Of a stretch of 64,000 bases of DNA, positions 7,300 to 15,846 are shown piece by piece. Each line of letters starts with the position of its first letter. Position 1 is the first letter of the stretch. Below the pieces are notes generated by a model, which made no database searches, was not told the DNA's origin, and saw only the letters and a list, made by a program, of their open reading frames with translations. Source of the stretch: JBEKHT01 sp049516595 (GTDB lineage Bacteria > Chloroflexota > Anaerolineae > Anaerolineales > RBG-16-64-43); assembly GCA_049516595.1 (NCBI GenBank), contig JBEKSY010000010.1, positions 1 through 64,000 on the forward strand, given 5' to 3'. The position numbers and the translations under genes are program-made.

Positions 7300-7776
7300 A
7301 TGACCCTCGCCGGTCGGCCAGCCCCAGGCTGGGGTGCAGATGCGGGTTGGGAGAGGAGCGCCGTGAGCCCCTTGCGTTCTGTGGTGGTCGGCAGTGCTCA
7401 ATACCGTGGACGAGAAGGTCAGATCGCCTTCCTCTTGCACCGGCTGAGCGGATTGGGCACGTTGCTCTTCCTTGGGCTGCACATCATCGACACCTCGTTC
7501 GTGTTCTTGGCCCCGGCCCAGTACAGCGAGATCATCAACCTCTACCGCGCGCCGGTGGTCATGCTCGGCGAAATCGTGCTCGTGGCCGCCGTGATCTATC
7601 ACGGGGTGAATGGTCTGCGGATCGCGATCTTTGATCTCTTTCCGCAATTTTGGCAGCCCAACTACGAGAAGCCCGCGGTGTACGGAGCCATTGCGGCCGC
7701 GTTCGTGCTCTGGCTGCCCGCCGCGGTGATCATGGGGCGTAATCTCGTCGGATTTGCTTTCCTGGGATGGAAGTAG
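7300..7776 (+). CDS. sdhC: Succinate dehydrogenase cytochrome b subunit (SdhC)
   Basis: 158 residues. SdhC is a membrane anchor of complex II that binds heme b and quinone. Three TM segments are visible: about 48-68 (IAFLLHRLSGLGTLLFLGLH, with the S near the quinone pocket and candidate heme His), about 85-105 (VMLGEIVLVAAVIYHGVNGLR, second candidate His) and about 125-150. The ATG at 7300 has GGGAG 9 nt upstream; an upstream TTG at 7231 lies inside the promoter and is rejected. It is the first gene of sdhCDAB, with 10 nt before sdhD. Confidence 0.9.
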   Translation: MTLAGRPAPGWGADAGWERSAVSPLRSVVVGSAQYRGREGQIAFLLHRLSGLGTLLFLGLHIIDTSFVFLAPAQYSEIINLYRAPVVMLGEIVLVAAVIYHGVNGLRIAIFDLFPQFWQPNYEKPAVYGAIAAAFVLWLPAAVIMGRNLVGFAFLGWK

Positions 7777-7786
7777 GAATCGGGCG

Positions 7787-8170
7787 ATGACGACCAGGGC
7801 CTCCTCGACTCCTCGGAACCGCGAACGCCCGCACAGCCTCGACGGCTGGATTTGGCTGGCGATGCGCTACAGTGGCATCCTGCTCATCCCTCTGGCCTGG
7901 ATTCACGTCGCCATCCAGGACGTTCTGGTCGGAGTGAATCGCATCAACCTGGACTACGTGGCGCGGCGCTGGGCCCTGCTGGGCTGGCGAGTGTATGATG
8001 TCGCCCTCTTGGCTTTTGCCTTCGCTCACGGAATGAACGGTCTGCGTCAGGTGTTGGAAGACTACCTCACCACCGATGTCGCTCGCCGCTGGGTGCGTTG
8101 GACGATCTTTTCTCTGTGGCTGGTCATCGCGGCCGTCGGGGTGGTGGCTGTGGTCGGGGGCGTGCGTTAG
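7787..8170 (+). CDS. sdhD: Succinate dehydrogenase membrane anchor (SdhD)
   Basis: 127 residues with three hydrophobic helices: LAMRYSGILLIPLAWIHVAIQDVLVG (His candidate for heme), YDVALLAFAFAHGMNGLRQVL (second His in the AHGMNGLR motif, closely like YHGVNGLR of SdhC) and TIFSLWLVIAAVGVVAVVGGV. SdhC and SdhD together hold heme and the ubiquinone/menaquinone site. The ATG at 7787 is preceded by AGGA; upstream in-frame starts overlap sdhC. The shared HGxNGLR motif shows that the two anchors are related to each other. Confidence 0.9.
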   Translation: MTTRASSTPRNRERPHSLDGWIWLAMRYSGILLIPLAWIHVAIQDVLVGVNRINLDYVARRWALLGWRVYDVALLAFAFAHGMNGLRQVLEDYLTTDVARRWVRWTIFSLWLVIAAVGVVAVVGGVR

Positions 8171-8192
8171 GCGCAGGAAAGGTGCCTCGGAG

Positions 8193-9986
8193 ATGACCCA
8201 GTATCATGAGTTTGATGCCGTGATTGTCGGGGCCGGGGGCGCGGGGTTGCAGGCGGCACTGGCCGCCTCCGCTCTCATCCAGGTCGCCGTTCTTACCAAG
8301 ATGTATCCCTCCCGTTCCCACACCGGGGCGGCACAGGGGGGGATCGCCGCCCCGCTGGGGAACATGGAGGAGGACCGCTGGGAGTGGTACATGTATGACA
8401 CGGTCAAGGGCGGCGACTATTTGGTCGACCAAGATGCGGCCGAGATTCTGGCCCGGGAGTCCGTCCAGGCCGTATACGACCTGGAGCACATGGGATTGCC
8501 CTTCGATCGAACCCCCGAAGGCAGGATTGAACAGCGCCGGTTTGGCGGGCACACCCGGGATTTTGGGGCGGCGCCGGTCATGCGTTCCTGCAAGAGCGCC
8601 GACCACACCGGGCACATGATTCTCCAGACCCTTTATCAGAACTGCATTCGCCAGAACGTGCGTTTCTTTGATGAGTTTTTCGTCGTGGACATCCTGATCC
8701 ATGACCAGGTGGCGCGCGGCGTGGTGGCGATTGAAATTGCCACGGGCGAGATGCACATCTTCCACAGCAAGGCCGTGCTGATCGCCAGCGGGGGTTTCGG
8801 CCAGATGTTTGCCGTCACCTCGAATGCCCTTTCGCTCACCGGCGAGCCGGTGGCCAGCCTTTACCGCAGGGGATTGCCCCTCGAGGACATGGAATTCTTC
8901 CAGTTCCATCCTACCGGGATCTACAAAATGGGCATCCTCCTGTCCGAGGCGGCCCGCGGGGAAGGAGGGGTTCTCCTCAATGACCGCGGAGAACGCTTCC
9001 TGGAACGCTATGTGCCAACGCTCAAGGACCTTGCCCCTCGCGACCTGCTCTCGCGTTTCATCTACCAGGAGATCCAGGAAGGGCGCGGCATCGGCGGAAA
9101 GGATTACGTGTACCTGGACATCCGCCCGGAGACGATCAACCACTACCAGAGCGCGCCCGGAGGGAAGACCGTAACCGCCGAGCAGCTCGAGCAGAAGCTG
9201 CCCGACATTATTGAGCTGATGCGCGTATACCAAGGCCTGGAGCCGATGAAGGAGCCGGTTCCGGTCCACCCGACCGCTCACTATGCGATGGGAGGCATTC
9301 CCACCGATGTCCATGGGGCCGTCCGGGTCGGACCCAGCCGTTTGGCCGTGGGCCTCTACGCTGCCGGAGAGTGCGCTTGCGTTTCGGTCCACGGGGCCAA
9401 TCGGCTGGGCACGAATTCCTTGATGGACCTGATCGTGTTCGGGCGAAGGGCCGGATCGGCCTTGGCGGAATTCTGCAAGCAGGCGGACTTCCCTGCTCTG
9501 CCCCTGCGGGCCGAGGCGGAAGTGGTCGCTGAGCTGGAGCGAATTCGGGCTGGCCGGGGGAAGGAACGGGCGGGGCCGATTCGCGCGGAGCTACAACGGA
9601 CGATGACGGACCGGGTCGGCGTTCAGCGCCAGGAGAAGGGCCTGAACGAGGCCCGGGACAAACTCCGCGAGCTCAAGGAGCGCTATCAGTCGGTGAGCAT
9701 CCAGGATCGGGGTGCACGATTCAACACCGACCTTCTGGAGACCTTTGAGCTGGGTGGGCTCCTCGACCTTGCGCAAGTGACCGCCGCCTCAGCTCTGGAG
9801 CGACGGGAGAGTCGGGGTGCCCACTTCCGCGACGATTTTCCCGGGAGGGACGACCAGAACTGGTTGAAACACACCTTGGCCTATCGCACGGATGGTGTCG
9901 GCGCCTCGCCCACACGCGGCGAAGTGCGCTTTGAATGGCGCCCGGTGGTCATTAACCGATTTGAACCCAAAGCACGCAAATACTAG
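8193..9986 (+). CDS. sdhA: Succinate dehydrogenase flavoprotein subunit (SdhA)
   Basis: 597 residues. It oxidises succinate to fumarate and passes electrons to SdhB. Seen: the FAD dinucleotide motif VIVGAGGAGLQAA (11-22), the covalent-flavin motif SRSHTGAAQGG with His43, the capping-domain HPTAHYAMGGIPTD motif with catalytic residues, and GANRLGTNSLMDLIVFGRRAG. The C-terminal domain ends in NWLKHTLAY and FEWRPVVINRFEPKARKY, normal for SdhA/FrdA. Length is typical. The start at 8193 (MTQYHEFDAV) is set by the flavin motif. It lies 22 nt after sdhD. Confidence 0.97.
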   Translation: MTQYHEFDAVIVGAGGAGLQAALAASALIQVAVLTKMYPSRSHTGAAQGGIAAPLGNMEEDRWEWYMYDTVKGGDYLVDQDAAEILARESVQAVYDLEHMGLPFDRTPEGRIEQRRFGGHTRDFGAAPVMRSCKSADHTGHMILQTLYQNCIRQNVRFFDEFFVVDILIHDQVARGVVAIEIATGEMHIFHSKAVLIASGGFGQMFAVTSNALSLTGEPVASLYRRGLPLEDMEFFQFHPTGIYKMGILLSEAARGEGGVLLNDRGERFLERYVPTLKDLAPRDLLSRFIYQEIQEGRGIGGKDYVYLDIRPETINHYQSAPGGKTVTAEQLEQKLPDIIELMRVYQGLEPMKEPVPVHPTAHYAMGGIPTDVHGAVRVGPSRLAVGLYAAGECACVSVHGANRLGTNSLMDLIVFGRRAGSALAEFCKQADFPALPLRAEAEVVAELERIRAGRGKERAGPIRAELQRTMTDRVGVQRQEKGLNEARDKLRELKERYQSVSIQDRGARFNTDLLETFELGGLLDLAQVTAASALERRESRGAHFRDDFPGRDDQNWLKHTLAYRTDGVGASPTRGEVRFEWRPVVINRFEPKARKY

Positions 9987-10006
9987 GTGGAGGCGGAGTG
10001 GCGGCG

Positions 10007-10714
10007 ATGAAGGTACAGCTTCGGATCAAGAGGTTTGACCCAGAGCATCAGCCGGGGGCTTGGTGGTCGGAGCATCAGCTCGAAGCGGAGCCCTCCGAAC
10101 GGATCCTGGATCTCCTCAATCGCGTTAAGTGGGAACAGGATGGCAGCCTCACGTACCGTCGCTCATGTGCGCACGGCATCTGCGGAAGCGACGCCATGCA
10201 GATCAATGGCAGAAACCAATTGGCGTGCAAGAGCCTCGTGAAAGACATGGGCCCCAATATTGCGATTGAACCTCTGCGCGCAATGCGGGTGATCAAAGAC
10301 CTGGTCGTGGACCTGGAGCCCTTCTTCGGCATGTACCGCAAAATGAGGCCCTATTTGGTCAACGATGAAATCCTGCCCGCGGACGGGAAAGAACGGCTGC
10401 AGAGCCAGGCCCAGCACCTTCGATATGATGACACCACCAAGTGCATTCTTTGCGCCTGCTGCACCTCCTCTTGCCCCTCGTTCTGGGCGAGCAATGAATA
10501 CATCGGGCCGCAGGCAATTGTCCAAGCCCACCGCTTCCTGTTTGACTCGCGCGACCGAGCAACGGCCGAACGGCTGCGCCTCGCAGGGGACGTGATGGGC
10601 GTTTGGCGCTGCCACACGATCTTCAATTGCACGCAAGCTTGCCCGCGCGGCATCAAGATCACCCAGGCCATCGGGGAGGTGAAGCGCGCGATAGCAACGG
10701 GTGGCCTGGATTGA
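10007..10714 (+). CDS. sdhB: Succinate dehydrogenase iron-sulfur subunit (SdhB)
   Basis: 235 residues. It carries electrons from FAD to quinone through three Fe-S clusters. The [2Fe-2S] ligands are in SCAHGICGSDAMQINGRNQLAC (trimmed: C, C and C in SCAHGICGSD plus C in QLAC). The ferredoxin-like C-domain has CILCACCTSSCPSFW and CHTIFNCTQACPRGI for the [4Fe-4S] and [3Fe-4S] clusters. The ATG at 10007 has GGAG 8 nt upstream; a GTG at 9998 is the alternative and adds three residues. It is the last gene of sdhCDAB. No transcription terminator with a T tract is evident downstream. Confidence 0.96.
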   Translation: MKVQLRIKRFDPEHQPGAWWSEHQLEAEPSERILDLLNRVKWEQDGSLTYRRSCAHGICGSDAMQINGRNQLACKSLVKDMGPNIAIEPLRAMRVIKDLVVDLEPFFGMYRKMRPYLVNDEILPADGKERLQSQAQHLRYDDTTKCILCACCTSSCPSFWASNEYIGPQAIVQAHRFLFDSRDRATAERLRLAGDVMGVWRCHTIFNCTQACPRGIKITQAIGEVKRAIATGGLD

Positions 10715-11139
10715 TCCCTGACCCGACCGGGCGGCCGGGAATCGGCAGCTGGCCATCCGATCCGCGTCCAGCGCGCAGGCAGGAGTTGAGGTCACTCCGT
10801 GAGCTTGGCCGGGGGGCCCCAGGGGCCCGTGTTCATCCGGATTCTCATTGCTCTAGGTCGGCAGGGCGGCCCGTACCTCAAAGGCATCTAAAGAACCTGA
10901 GTGAGAAGACGAGCCGCCGTGGGCTGGGCAGGGGCTCATCCTGGCCCGGGCCCCATCTGCAAACAACCTGGCCGAACCTGAGCCGCGGGGGGGCGGGACA
11001 GGGAAGGCACATTGCTTCAAGCCATGTCAGCCCGGCGCTCGCCTCTCCCGGCAGAGATCAGGAGGGGATCCGCAGGAGCGGCTCTTTCGCGGTCTTGCCA
11101 GGCAAGCTGACCCGCGCCGATCCGAGCCGCCGGAAGGCT
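10715..11139. other. Convergent intergenic region, nothing recognised
   Basis: 425 nt between the ends of sdhB and the enoyl-CoA hydratase gene. GC-rich, with no credible open frame, RNA or strong terminator hairpin. Confidence 0.5.
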
Positions 11140-11925
11140 TCAGTGCCCCCTGAAGACCGGTGGGCGCTTCTCCACGAAGGCCTGGATGCCCTCCAGATGA
11201 TCATGGGTCCTGGAGGCCGCCTCCTGAATGCGGCTTTCGTTCTCAAGAGTCTCCGATAGAGGCGCGGACTGGGCGAACTGCAGGGCGTGTTTGGCGAGGG
11301 CGTAGGCTTGGGTGGGCCCGCTGGCCAGCTTCTGTGCCAGGGCGGCGAGTTCGGGGGCGAAATCCTGGTCGGGGACGACCCGGGTGACCAATCCCAAGCG
11401 CAGAGCTTGCTGGGCGTTGATCGGTTCATCGATAAGCACCAAGTCCAGCGCATGGCCGTAGCCGGCGAGCCGAGGCAGCCAGTAGGAAACCCCGCTGTCC
11501 GGGCCCAACCCCAGCCGGCTGAAACCGTAGCGCAGGACCGCCGATTCGCAGGCGAGACGCAGGTCGCAGGAGAGCGCAATCCCCAGCCCAGCGCCGGTGG
11601 CCGGGCCATTGATACCGGCAAGCACCGGCTTGGGAAGGGCCTGGATGCGCATGACCAGTGGGTTATACGTCCGCTCCATGTGCTCTCGGTAGGAGATCTT
11701 GCCAGCCGCCTGCTGCATCTCGCTCATGTCCTGGCCCGCACAGAAGGCTCGGCCGGATCCCGTCAGTACCACCACCCGCACTGCCTCGTCCCGGCTCGCT
11801 TCCTCGAGCGCGGAAATTGTCTCCCGGGCCATGGTTTCATTCATGGCATTGACTTTCGGCCGGTTAAACGTGATGGTCAGAATCCCAGCCGAACGCGTGA
11901 CAATGAGCGTGAGGTACTCGGGCAT
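11140..11925 (-). CDS. Enoyl-CoA hydratase/isomerase, PaaG-like
   Basis: 261 residues of the crotonase superfamily, acting on acyl-CoA thioesters in the cytoplasm. Seen: FNRPKVNAMN, the CoA/oxyanion-hole segment GRAFCAGQDM (about 60-70), GPATGAGLGIALSCDLRLA (second oxyanion Gly) and ASGPTQAYALAKHAL. At the place where classic hydratases have a catalytic Glu, the sequence is GLGPDSGVSYWLPRLAG, the PDxG pattern of PaaG-type isomerases, which use an Asp. So it is more likely an isomerase such as the ring 1,2-epoxyphenylacetyl-CoA type than a simple hydratase. A GGAGGAG site lies 2 nt before the ATG. It stands alone, without other paa genes nearby, so the substrate is unknown. Confidence 0.88.
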   Translation of the reverse strand: MPEYLTLIVTRSAGILTITFNRPKVNAMNETMARETISALEEASRDEAVRVVVLTGSGRAFCAGQDMSEMQQAAGKISYREHMERTYNPLVMRIQALPKPVLAGINGPATGAGLGIALSCDLRLACESAVLRYGFSRLGLGPDSGVSYWLPRLAGYGHALDLVLIDEPINAQQALRLGLVTRVVPDQDFAPELAALAQKLASGPTQAYALAKHALQFAQSAPLSETLENESRIQEAASRTHDHLEGIQAFVEKRPPVFRGH

Positions 11926-12091
11926 GGCTCCTCCTTCCGGCTAGACCCGGTTGTCTTCGGCCTTCACTTGAGGGATCCAAAGGACGGGGGAGCTCGGACC
12001 CTTCTGAGCGGGCGAGCCAGACTGAAGCAAGCGCGACAGCCATGTGGGTGGGTGGTTCAACCCGAGGTTGGGGGGAACTGCGGGTGCGGCC

Positions 12092-12472
12092 TCAGCTTTC
12101 GGAGCCCGTGGGGCCCTCCGCATCGGATGATTCCTCGCCCCAGTCCAATTCGGCCTCGACCTCCACAGGCCACCGCACCCAGAGCCAGAGCGCCTGACCT
12201 TCGTCGAGATCAAGGTGGCGAGCGGCGAGGATGAGGGCATGGTCCAGCTGGCCTTCCTCGGAACGATACTCCAGGAAGGCCGGCCTGCGATTCTTCCAGG
12301 CGCGATAGCATCGTTCCACGAGGGCGGGGCCGTTAAAGGTCCGCAGGCGAGTGAGGGCCGTGCGGTAGGGAACGGCCCCCTCGGCCAGTCCGAGCAGCCA
12401 CTCGTGACTGAGCAGTTCGAAGGTCGGCGGAGGACCCTCAATGATCGTGATCTTCTCGGCTTCCGGGTTCAT
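12092..12472 (-). CDS. Conserved-looking hypothetical protein
   Basis: 126 residues, acidic, no signal or membrane segment. It begins MNPEAEKITIIEGPPPTFELLSHEW and has an alpha-helical central part (ALTRLRTFNGPALVERCYRAWKNRRPAFLEYR) and a Trp-rich beta stretch (GQALWLWVRWPVEVEAELDW), ending in an acidic tail. I do not recognise the family. A TATGAT box lies about 24 nt upstream. Codon use and composition match its neighbours, which supports a real gene. The 150 nt downstream to the enoyl-CoA hydratase start are non-coding. Confidence 0.65.
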   Translation of the reverse strand: MNPEAEKITIIEGPPPTFELLSHEWLLGLAEGAVPYRTALTRLRTFNGPALVERCYRAWKNRRPAFLEYRSEEGQLDHALILAARHLDLDEGQALWLWVRWPVEVEAELDWGEESSDAEGPTGSES

Positions 12473-12781
12473 CTTGTGCCCACTCGGGCTGCTCCATCAT
12501 ACCATGCGCAGGAAAAGCTCAGCCCGCCTTCCGTGAGAGGGGGGCTCGGGGAGAGCGGCTCTCAGGGCTGTTCCTGGCCCACGGGCCAGATCAGCGCAGC
12601 CGGGGTTTGGCGCAAAGGTTGGGCAGAGATAGCCGCGGGAGGGAGGGATTCCTTGGGAACATGGTCTTGCGCGTGGCTCCGGCGACGCCTGCCCTCTTGG
12701 GCGCGGGGAGACGGGCCCCCGGGAAAGGATCCGCATTCCGAACGAGGCCTTTTGCGCTGAGGGGTAGAGGGGTCCACCTCC
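12473..12781. other. Intergenic stretch, nothing recognised
   Basis: 309 nt between the zinc dehydrogenase 3' end and the small hypothetical gene. Only a TATGAT box (about 12496-12501, minus strand) suggests a promoter. No gene or RNA is convincing. Confidence 0.45.
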
Positions 12782-14035
12782 CTAGGGCGAGGAGACCGAA
12801 AGGCGGCTTCGAGAGGAGAACCTGTCCTCGCCTTCGCGCAGATCGAAGACAATCTTGATGGCCCCGTTCTTGCCCTTATGTTCCCAGGTGCGAATCGCTT
12901 CCTTGTATTGGCCCAGGGAAAAGCGATGGGTGATCAGCCCATCGACCCTCATTGTATGGCGCCTCTGGAGATCAATCACCCAGGCGTAGTCGTGCTGCTT
13001 TTTCCCAGCGAACTCGCTGCTGCCATGAGTGCGCGACCCGATCAAGTTGACCTCGGTATACCAGATCGGGTTCAGATCCACCCGAAAAATGGACATGTCG
13101 ATTCCCACCATGACCACGGTGCCCCCTGCCCGAGCCCAGCGCAGGCTGTCGGTGAGAGTCGTCCCCGTGCCCACACAATCGTAGATGACCTCAAATCCAC
13201 CCATGAGCATGCCCCGATTGAATGGCGCCCGGTAGGCCTGCCCGCCGGTGATTCTGGCCATCTGCTCATAGAGACTGCCGCCCGTTATTACCTCGTTCGC
13301 GCCGCACTTCCGGGCCGCTTCGGCTTGATGTGGATAGCGAGCCAGGGCGGTGAGGTGAGCTCCTGGCGCAAAGGCCCGTGCCGCCTGAAGGGTGAAGAGC
13401 CCGATGATCCCGGCGCCCACCACCAGTGCGTGGTCTTGTTCCCTCGGTGGGCGGCGCAGGACGGCGTGGACAGCGATCGACATCGGTTCGATCATCGCGG
13501 CCTGGTCATCGTTCAGGTCATCGGGCACCGGGTAGACATCCTGGGCATCGGCTGTGTATCCGTCCGAAAAGCCTCCTCCAACCCCGATCACCCCACCCAG
13601 GTGCTCGCACAGGTTCGGCTGGTCCTTTGCGCAGAACCCGCAGGGCGGCTCGATCCCCAGGGTCCGGCAGGTGCTTCCGGTAAGGCGCTCGTCCATCACA
13701 ACCCGCTGACCCGGGCTCAGGCCGCTAGCCTGCGGCCCGACCTCCACTAGGTCGCTGACCACCTCGTGGCCCAGGTAAAAGAGCCGGTTCCCAGGAAGTG
13801 CGGCCGGTCCGATGGCCGGATCCACCTGGACGTTCAGCAGGGACAGATCGCTGGCGCATATTCCGCATACCCGGTTGCGAACGCGCACTCCTCGCGGCCC
13901 GGGCAGAGGTGGATTGGGTACGTCGGCCACGCAGGCAGGCGAGAGAGGCGACCAGACGATCTCTGGCCAAACCCGGTGCAGAGCCCTCACCGCCAACATC
14001 TTGGGGATGCTCCGCTTTACGTAGATTGTGCGCAT
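12782..14035 (-). CDS. Zinc-dependent alcohol dehydrogenase (MDR family)
   Basis: 417 residues of the medium-chain dehydrogenase family, oxidising or reducing an alcohol/carbonyl with NAD(P). Seen: the catalytic zinc segment VCGICASDLSLL, GHEVVSDLVEVG, a structural-zinc lobe with Cys in STCRTLGIEPPCGFCAKDQPNLC (Cys, Cys, Cys, Cys), and a Rossmann motif VVGAGIIGLFTL. It is longer than typical (about 340-350) because of an N-terminal 30-residue extension, an insertion around 'GQAYRAPFNRGMLMGGFEVIYDC' and a polar tail. The ATG at 14035 has GAGG 5 nt upstream. It follows the AAC(3)-like gene by about 100 nt on the same strand, so the two may be co-transcribed. The substrate is not predictable. 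Confidence 0.9.
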   Translation of the reverse strand: MRTIYVKRSIPKMLAVRALHRVWPEIVWSPLSPACVADVPNPPLPGPRGVRVRNRVCGICASDLSLLNVQVDPAIGPAALPGNRLFYLGHEVVSDLVEVGPQASGLSPGQRVVMDERLTGSTCRTLGIEPPCGFCAKDQPNLCEHLGGVIGVGGGFSDGYTADAQDVYPVPDDLNDDQAAMIEPMSIAVHAVLRRPPREQDHALVVGAGIIGLFTLQAARAFAPGAHLTALARYPHQAEAARKCGANEVITGGSLYEQMARITGGQAYRAPFNRGMLMGGFEVIYDCVGTGTTLTDSLRWARAGGTVVMVGIDMSIFRVDLNPIWYTEVNLIGSRTHGSSEFAGKKQHDYAWVIDLQRRHTMRVDGLITHRFSLGQYKEAIRTWEHKGKNGAIKIVFDLREGEDRFSSRSRLSVSSP

Positions 14036-14137
14036 GACTGCCTCACCCCTGGGAGGATCCATCGCCGCCCCCCACCCGACGGCCGGAAGGGCCGTCGCAG
14101 GAAGGATTGAAGTTGCCCTCCGATGGAGGGCTTGAGA

Positions 14138-14950
14138 TCAAGCGCTTGTCTCGGGAGTGGTTGCACGGACCGCGTTGCAAAAGTCGCAGGTCGGATCGTC
14201 GCACAACAGCGCGCTGGGATCTTCGCGAATCCAAGCCGTCGCCGTGTGAAGGAGATCCCGGAGAGGAACTAGCTGCAACCGAGCCGATCCCAGCCAGCCT
14301 TCGCGGCAAAAGCCGCGCAGGCGCGGTTGGATCCCTTCGAAACCGCGGGAGCACCCCGGGTAGAAAGGGCACTCCACCACTCCTTCCGGGGTCAGAGCCC
14401 AGCGGACAAATTGCTTCCGACCGGCGCGTTGCTCCGCAAGATGCAAGGCCACATCAGCCGTGTGCTCGACCCCCAGCAGAATCAGATCGCCATCCTCGGA
14501 AGCCAGCTGACCGACCGGACCCCATGGCTCCTCCAGCTTCTGGCTTTCGAGAAAAGGGTCAGCATTAATGCCCACGAAGGAGAGAATCGGATGAGTGGAC
14601 CGCCTGGCCTCCGGCGTTTGCCGCAAAGCCTCCGCTAGGGGGCCCAGCGCGGGGTGGACGGGCAGATCCGGGCGGAAGAACTCCGCCTCGGCATTGGACT
14701 CAGCCGAAGTCCCGTAGTTCAGGCCGTTGCCTGATGGACCGACCGGGGGCACGATCATGGTCTGAAAAGTGAAGGCGGGCGAGAGGACGGCTCCTCCGCT
14801 GGAGAGTAGAGCGCTGACCAGGGTGGGGATGCCCCCTCGAATCTCGGCGACCCAGTTCGGGGAGCCCACCACCAGGGTGGGGGAACCCGGATTGAGACCC
14901 AGATCGCGCAAGGCGTGGACCGCGTCACGGTATCCGAGGGAGGGGGACAT
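14138..14950 (-). CDS. AAC(3)-fold N-acetyltransferase-like protein
   Basis: 270 residues of the Antibiotic_NAT (aminoglycoside 3-N-acetyltransferase-like) family, which transfers acetyl groups from acetyl-CoA. Family features seen: early GSPTLVVGSPNW, ALLSSGGAVLSPAFTFQT, the THPILSFVGINADPFLE segment with the HP motif, and PWGPVGQLASEDGDLILLGVEHTADVALHLAE with a candidate catalytic His. The C-terminal part is Cys-rich (ECPFYPGC, GFCREG, LCDDPTCDFC), which standard resistance AAC(3) enzymes lack and which may bind a metal. Many chromosomal relatives do not act on aminoglycosides, so a resistance role should not be assumed. GGAG lies 5 nt before the ATG. Confidence 0.82.
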   Translation of the reverse strand: MSPSLGYRDAVHALRDLGLNPGSPTLVVGSPNWVAEIRGGIPTLVSALLSSGGAVLSPAFTFQTMIVPPVGPSGNGLNYGTSAESNAEAEFFRPDLPVHPALGPLAEALRQTPEARRSTHPILSFVGINADPFLESQKLEEPWGPVGQLASEDGDLILLGVEHTADVALHLAEQRAGRKQFVRWALTPEGVVECPFYPGCSRGFEGIQPRLRGFCREGWLGSARLQLVPLRDLLHTATAWIREDPSALLCDDPTCDFCNAVRATTPETSA

Positions 14951-14999
14951 CTACACTCCGTCTACCTGCCTAGGCCGACCGCGGGGCCTGCCCGGCCCC

Positions 15000-15845
15000 C
15001 TATTCCTCCGCCGCAAGCTCGCTGCGCTTCTTGCCGCGGCCGAGCTGTATGGAGCGCTGGTAGGCGGCCCAGATCGCCCTGGAGAGAGCCGTGCGGACCC
15101 CGGCTTTTTCCAAATAGTAGAGCGCCTCGGCCGAGGTGCCCCCCGGCGAGGTAACCTGATTGCGCAGCCGGGCGAGGTGCTGTGGGGTTTGCAGGGCGTA
15201 TTCGGCGGACCCCTTCACGGTCTGCAGCACGAGAGACTCCGACATGTATCGCGGGAATCCGAGATGGACTCCCGCATCCACCATCGCCTCCATCAGCAGA
15301 AACACATAGGCCGGTCCTGTGCCGGACAGCGCCGTAGCCATGTCGAGATAATCTTCATCCTCGACATAGATCTCCTGGCCCAGGGCCTGAAGGACCGTCT
15401 GGGCCTGCTCGCGTTGCTTGGGCCCCGTCTGGGACGAAGACGTCCAGACGGTCATCCCCTGTCCGATCTGGGCCGGGGTATTGGGCATGGCCCGCACGAC
15501 AAAGGGGTGAGAGAGACCCTGCTCTATCGCGGCCACGCGCGCCCCGGCGACAATGGAAAGGACCAGGGTATCCTTGGGCAGCCGGCCGTGGAGTTCCTCA
15601 AGCACGTGAGGCAAGACTTGCGGCTTCACGGACAGGACCACCAGCCCTGCCTCTCGGACCGCCTCCTGATTGTCGTAGGTGGGCTGCACCGCATAGCGCT
15701 CCTTAAGTTCCGCCCCTCTCCCCGGTCGGGGGCCGGCGGCGGTGATCTGCCCGGGGGACACGAGGGTTCGCGAGAGCATCCCTTTGATCATGGCTTCCGC
15801 CATGACGCCCGACCCGACGAAGGCTACCCGGGTCCGCTCCAGCAT
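15000..15845 (-). CDS. proC: Pyrroline-5-carboxylate reductase
   Basis: 281 residues. ProC reduces 1-pyrroline-5-carboxylate to proline with NAD(P)H, the last step of proline synthesis. Seen: N-terminal Rossmann motif VAFVGSGVMAEAMIKGM, SVKPQVLPHVL, the FVVRAMPNTPAQIGQGMT motif, ATALSGTGPAYVFLLMEAM and VTSPGGTSAEALYYLEKAGVR near the C-terminus. Length is typical. The ATG at 15845 follows the surE stop by one base, and the ribosome-binding site GGAGGAG is inside the end of surE, so the two are translationally coupled. An earlier in-frame ATG would overlap surE by about 35 nt and adds no conserved sequence. Confidence 0.96.
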   Translation of the reverse strand: MLERTRVAFVGSGVMAEAMIKGMLSRTLVSPGQITAAGPRPGRGAELKERYAVQPTYDNQEAVREAGLVVLSVKPQVLPHVLEELHGRLPKDTLVLSIVAGARVAAIEQGLSHPFVVRAMPNTPAQIGQGMTVWTSSSQTGPKQREQAQTVLQALGQEIYVEDEDYLDMATALSGTGPAYVFLLMEAMVDAGVHLGFPRYMSESLVLQTVKGSAEYALQTPQHLARLRNQVTSPGGTSAEALYYLEKAGVRTALSRAIWAAYQRSIQLGRGKKRSELAAEE

Positions 15846-15846
15846 C

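Noticed and set aside
8124..9392. A 422-codon minus-strand frame opposite sdhA
   Set aside because: Fully antisense to sdhA, which has all active-site motifs. No ribosome-binding site or family similarity.
14138..14950. Calling the AAC(3)-like gene an aminoglycoside resistance gene
   Set aside because: Fold similarity alone does not show drug acetylation. The Cys-rich tail and chromosomal context point to another substrate.
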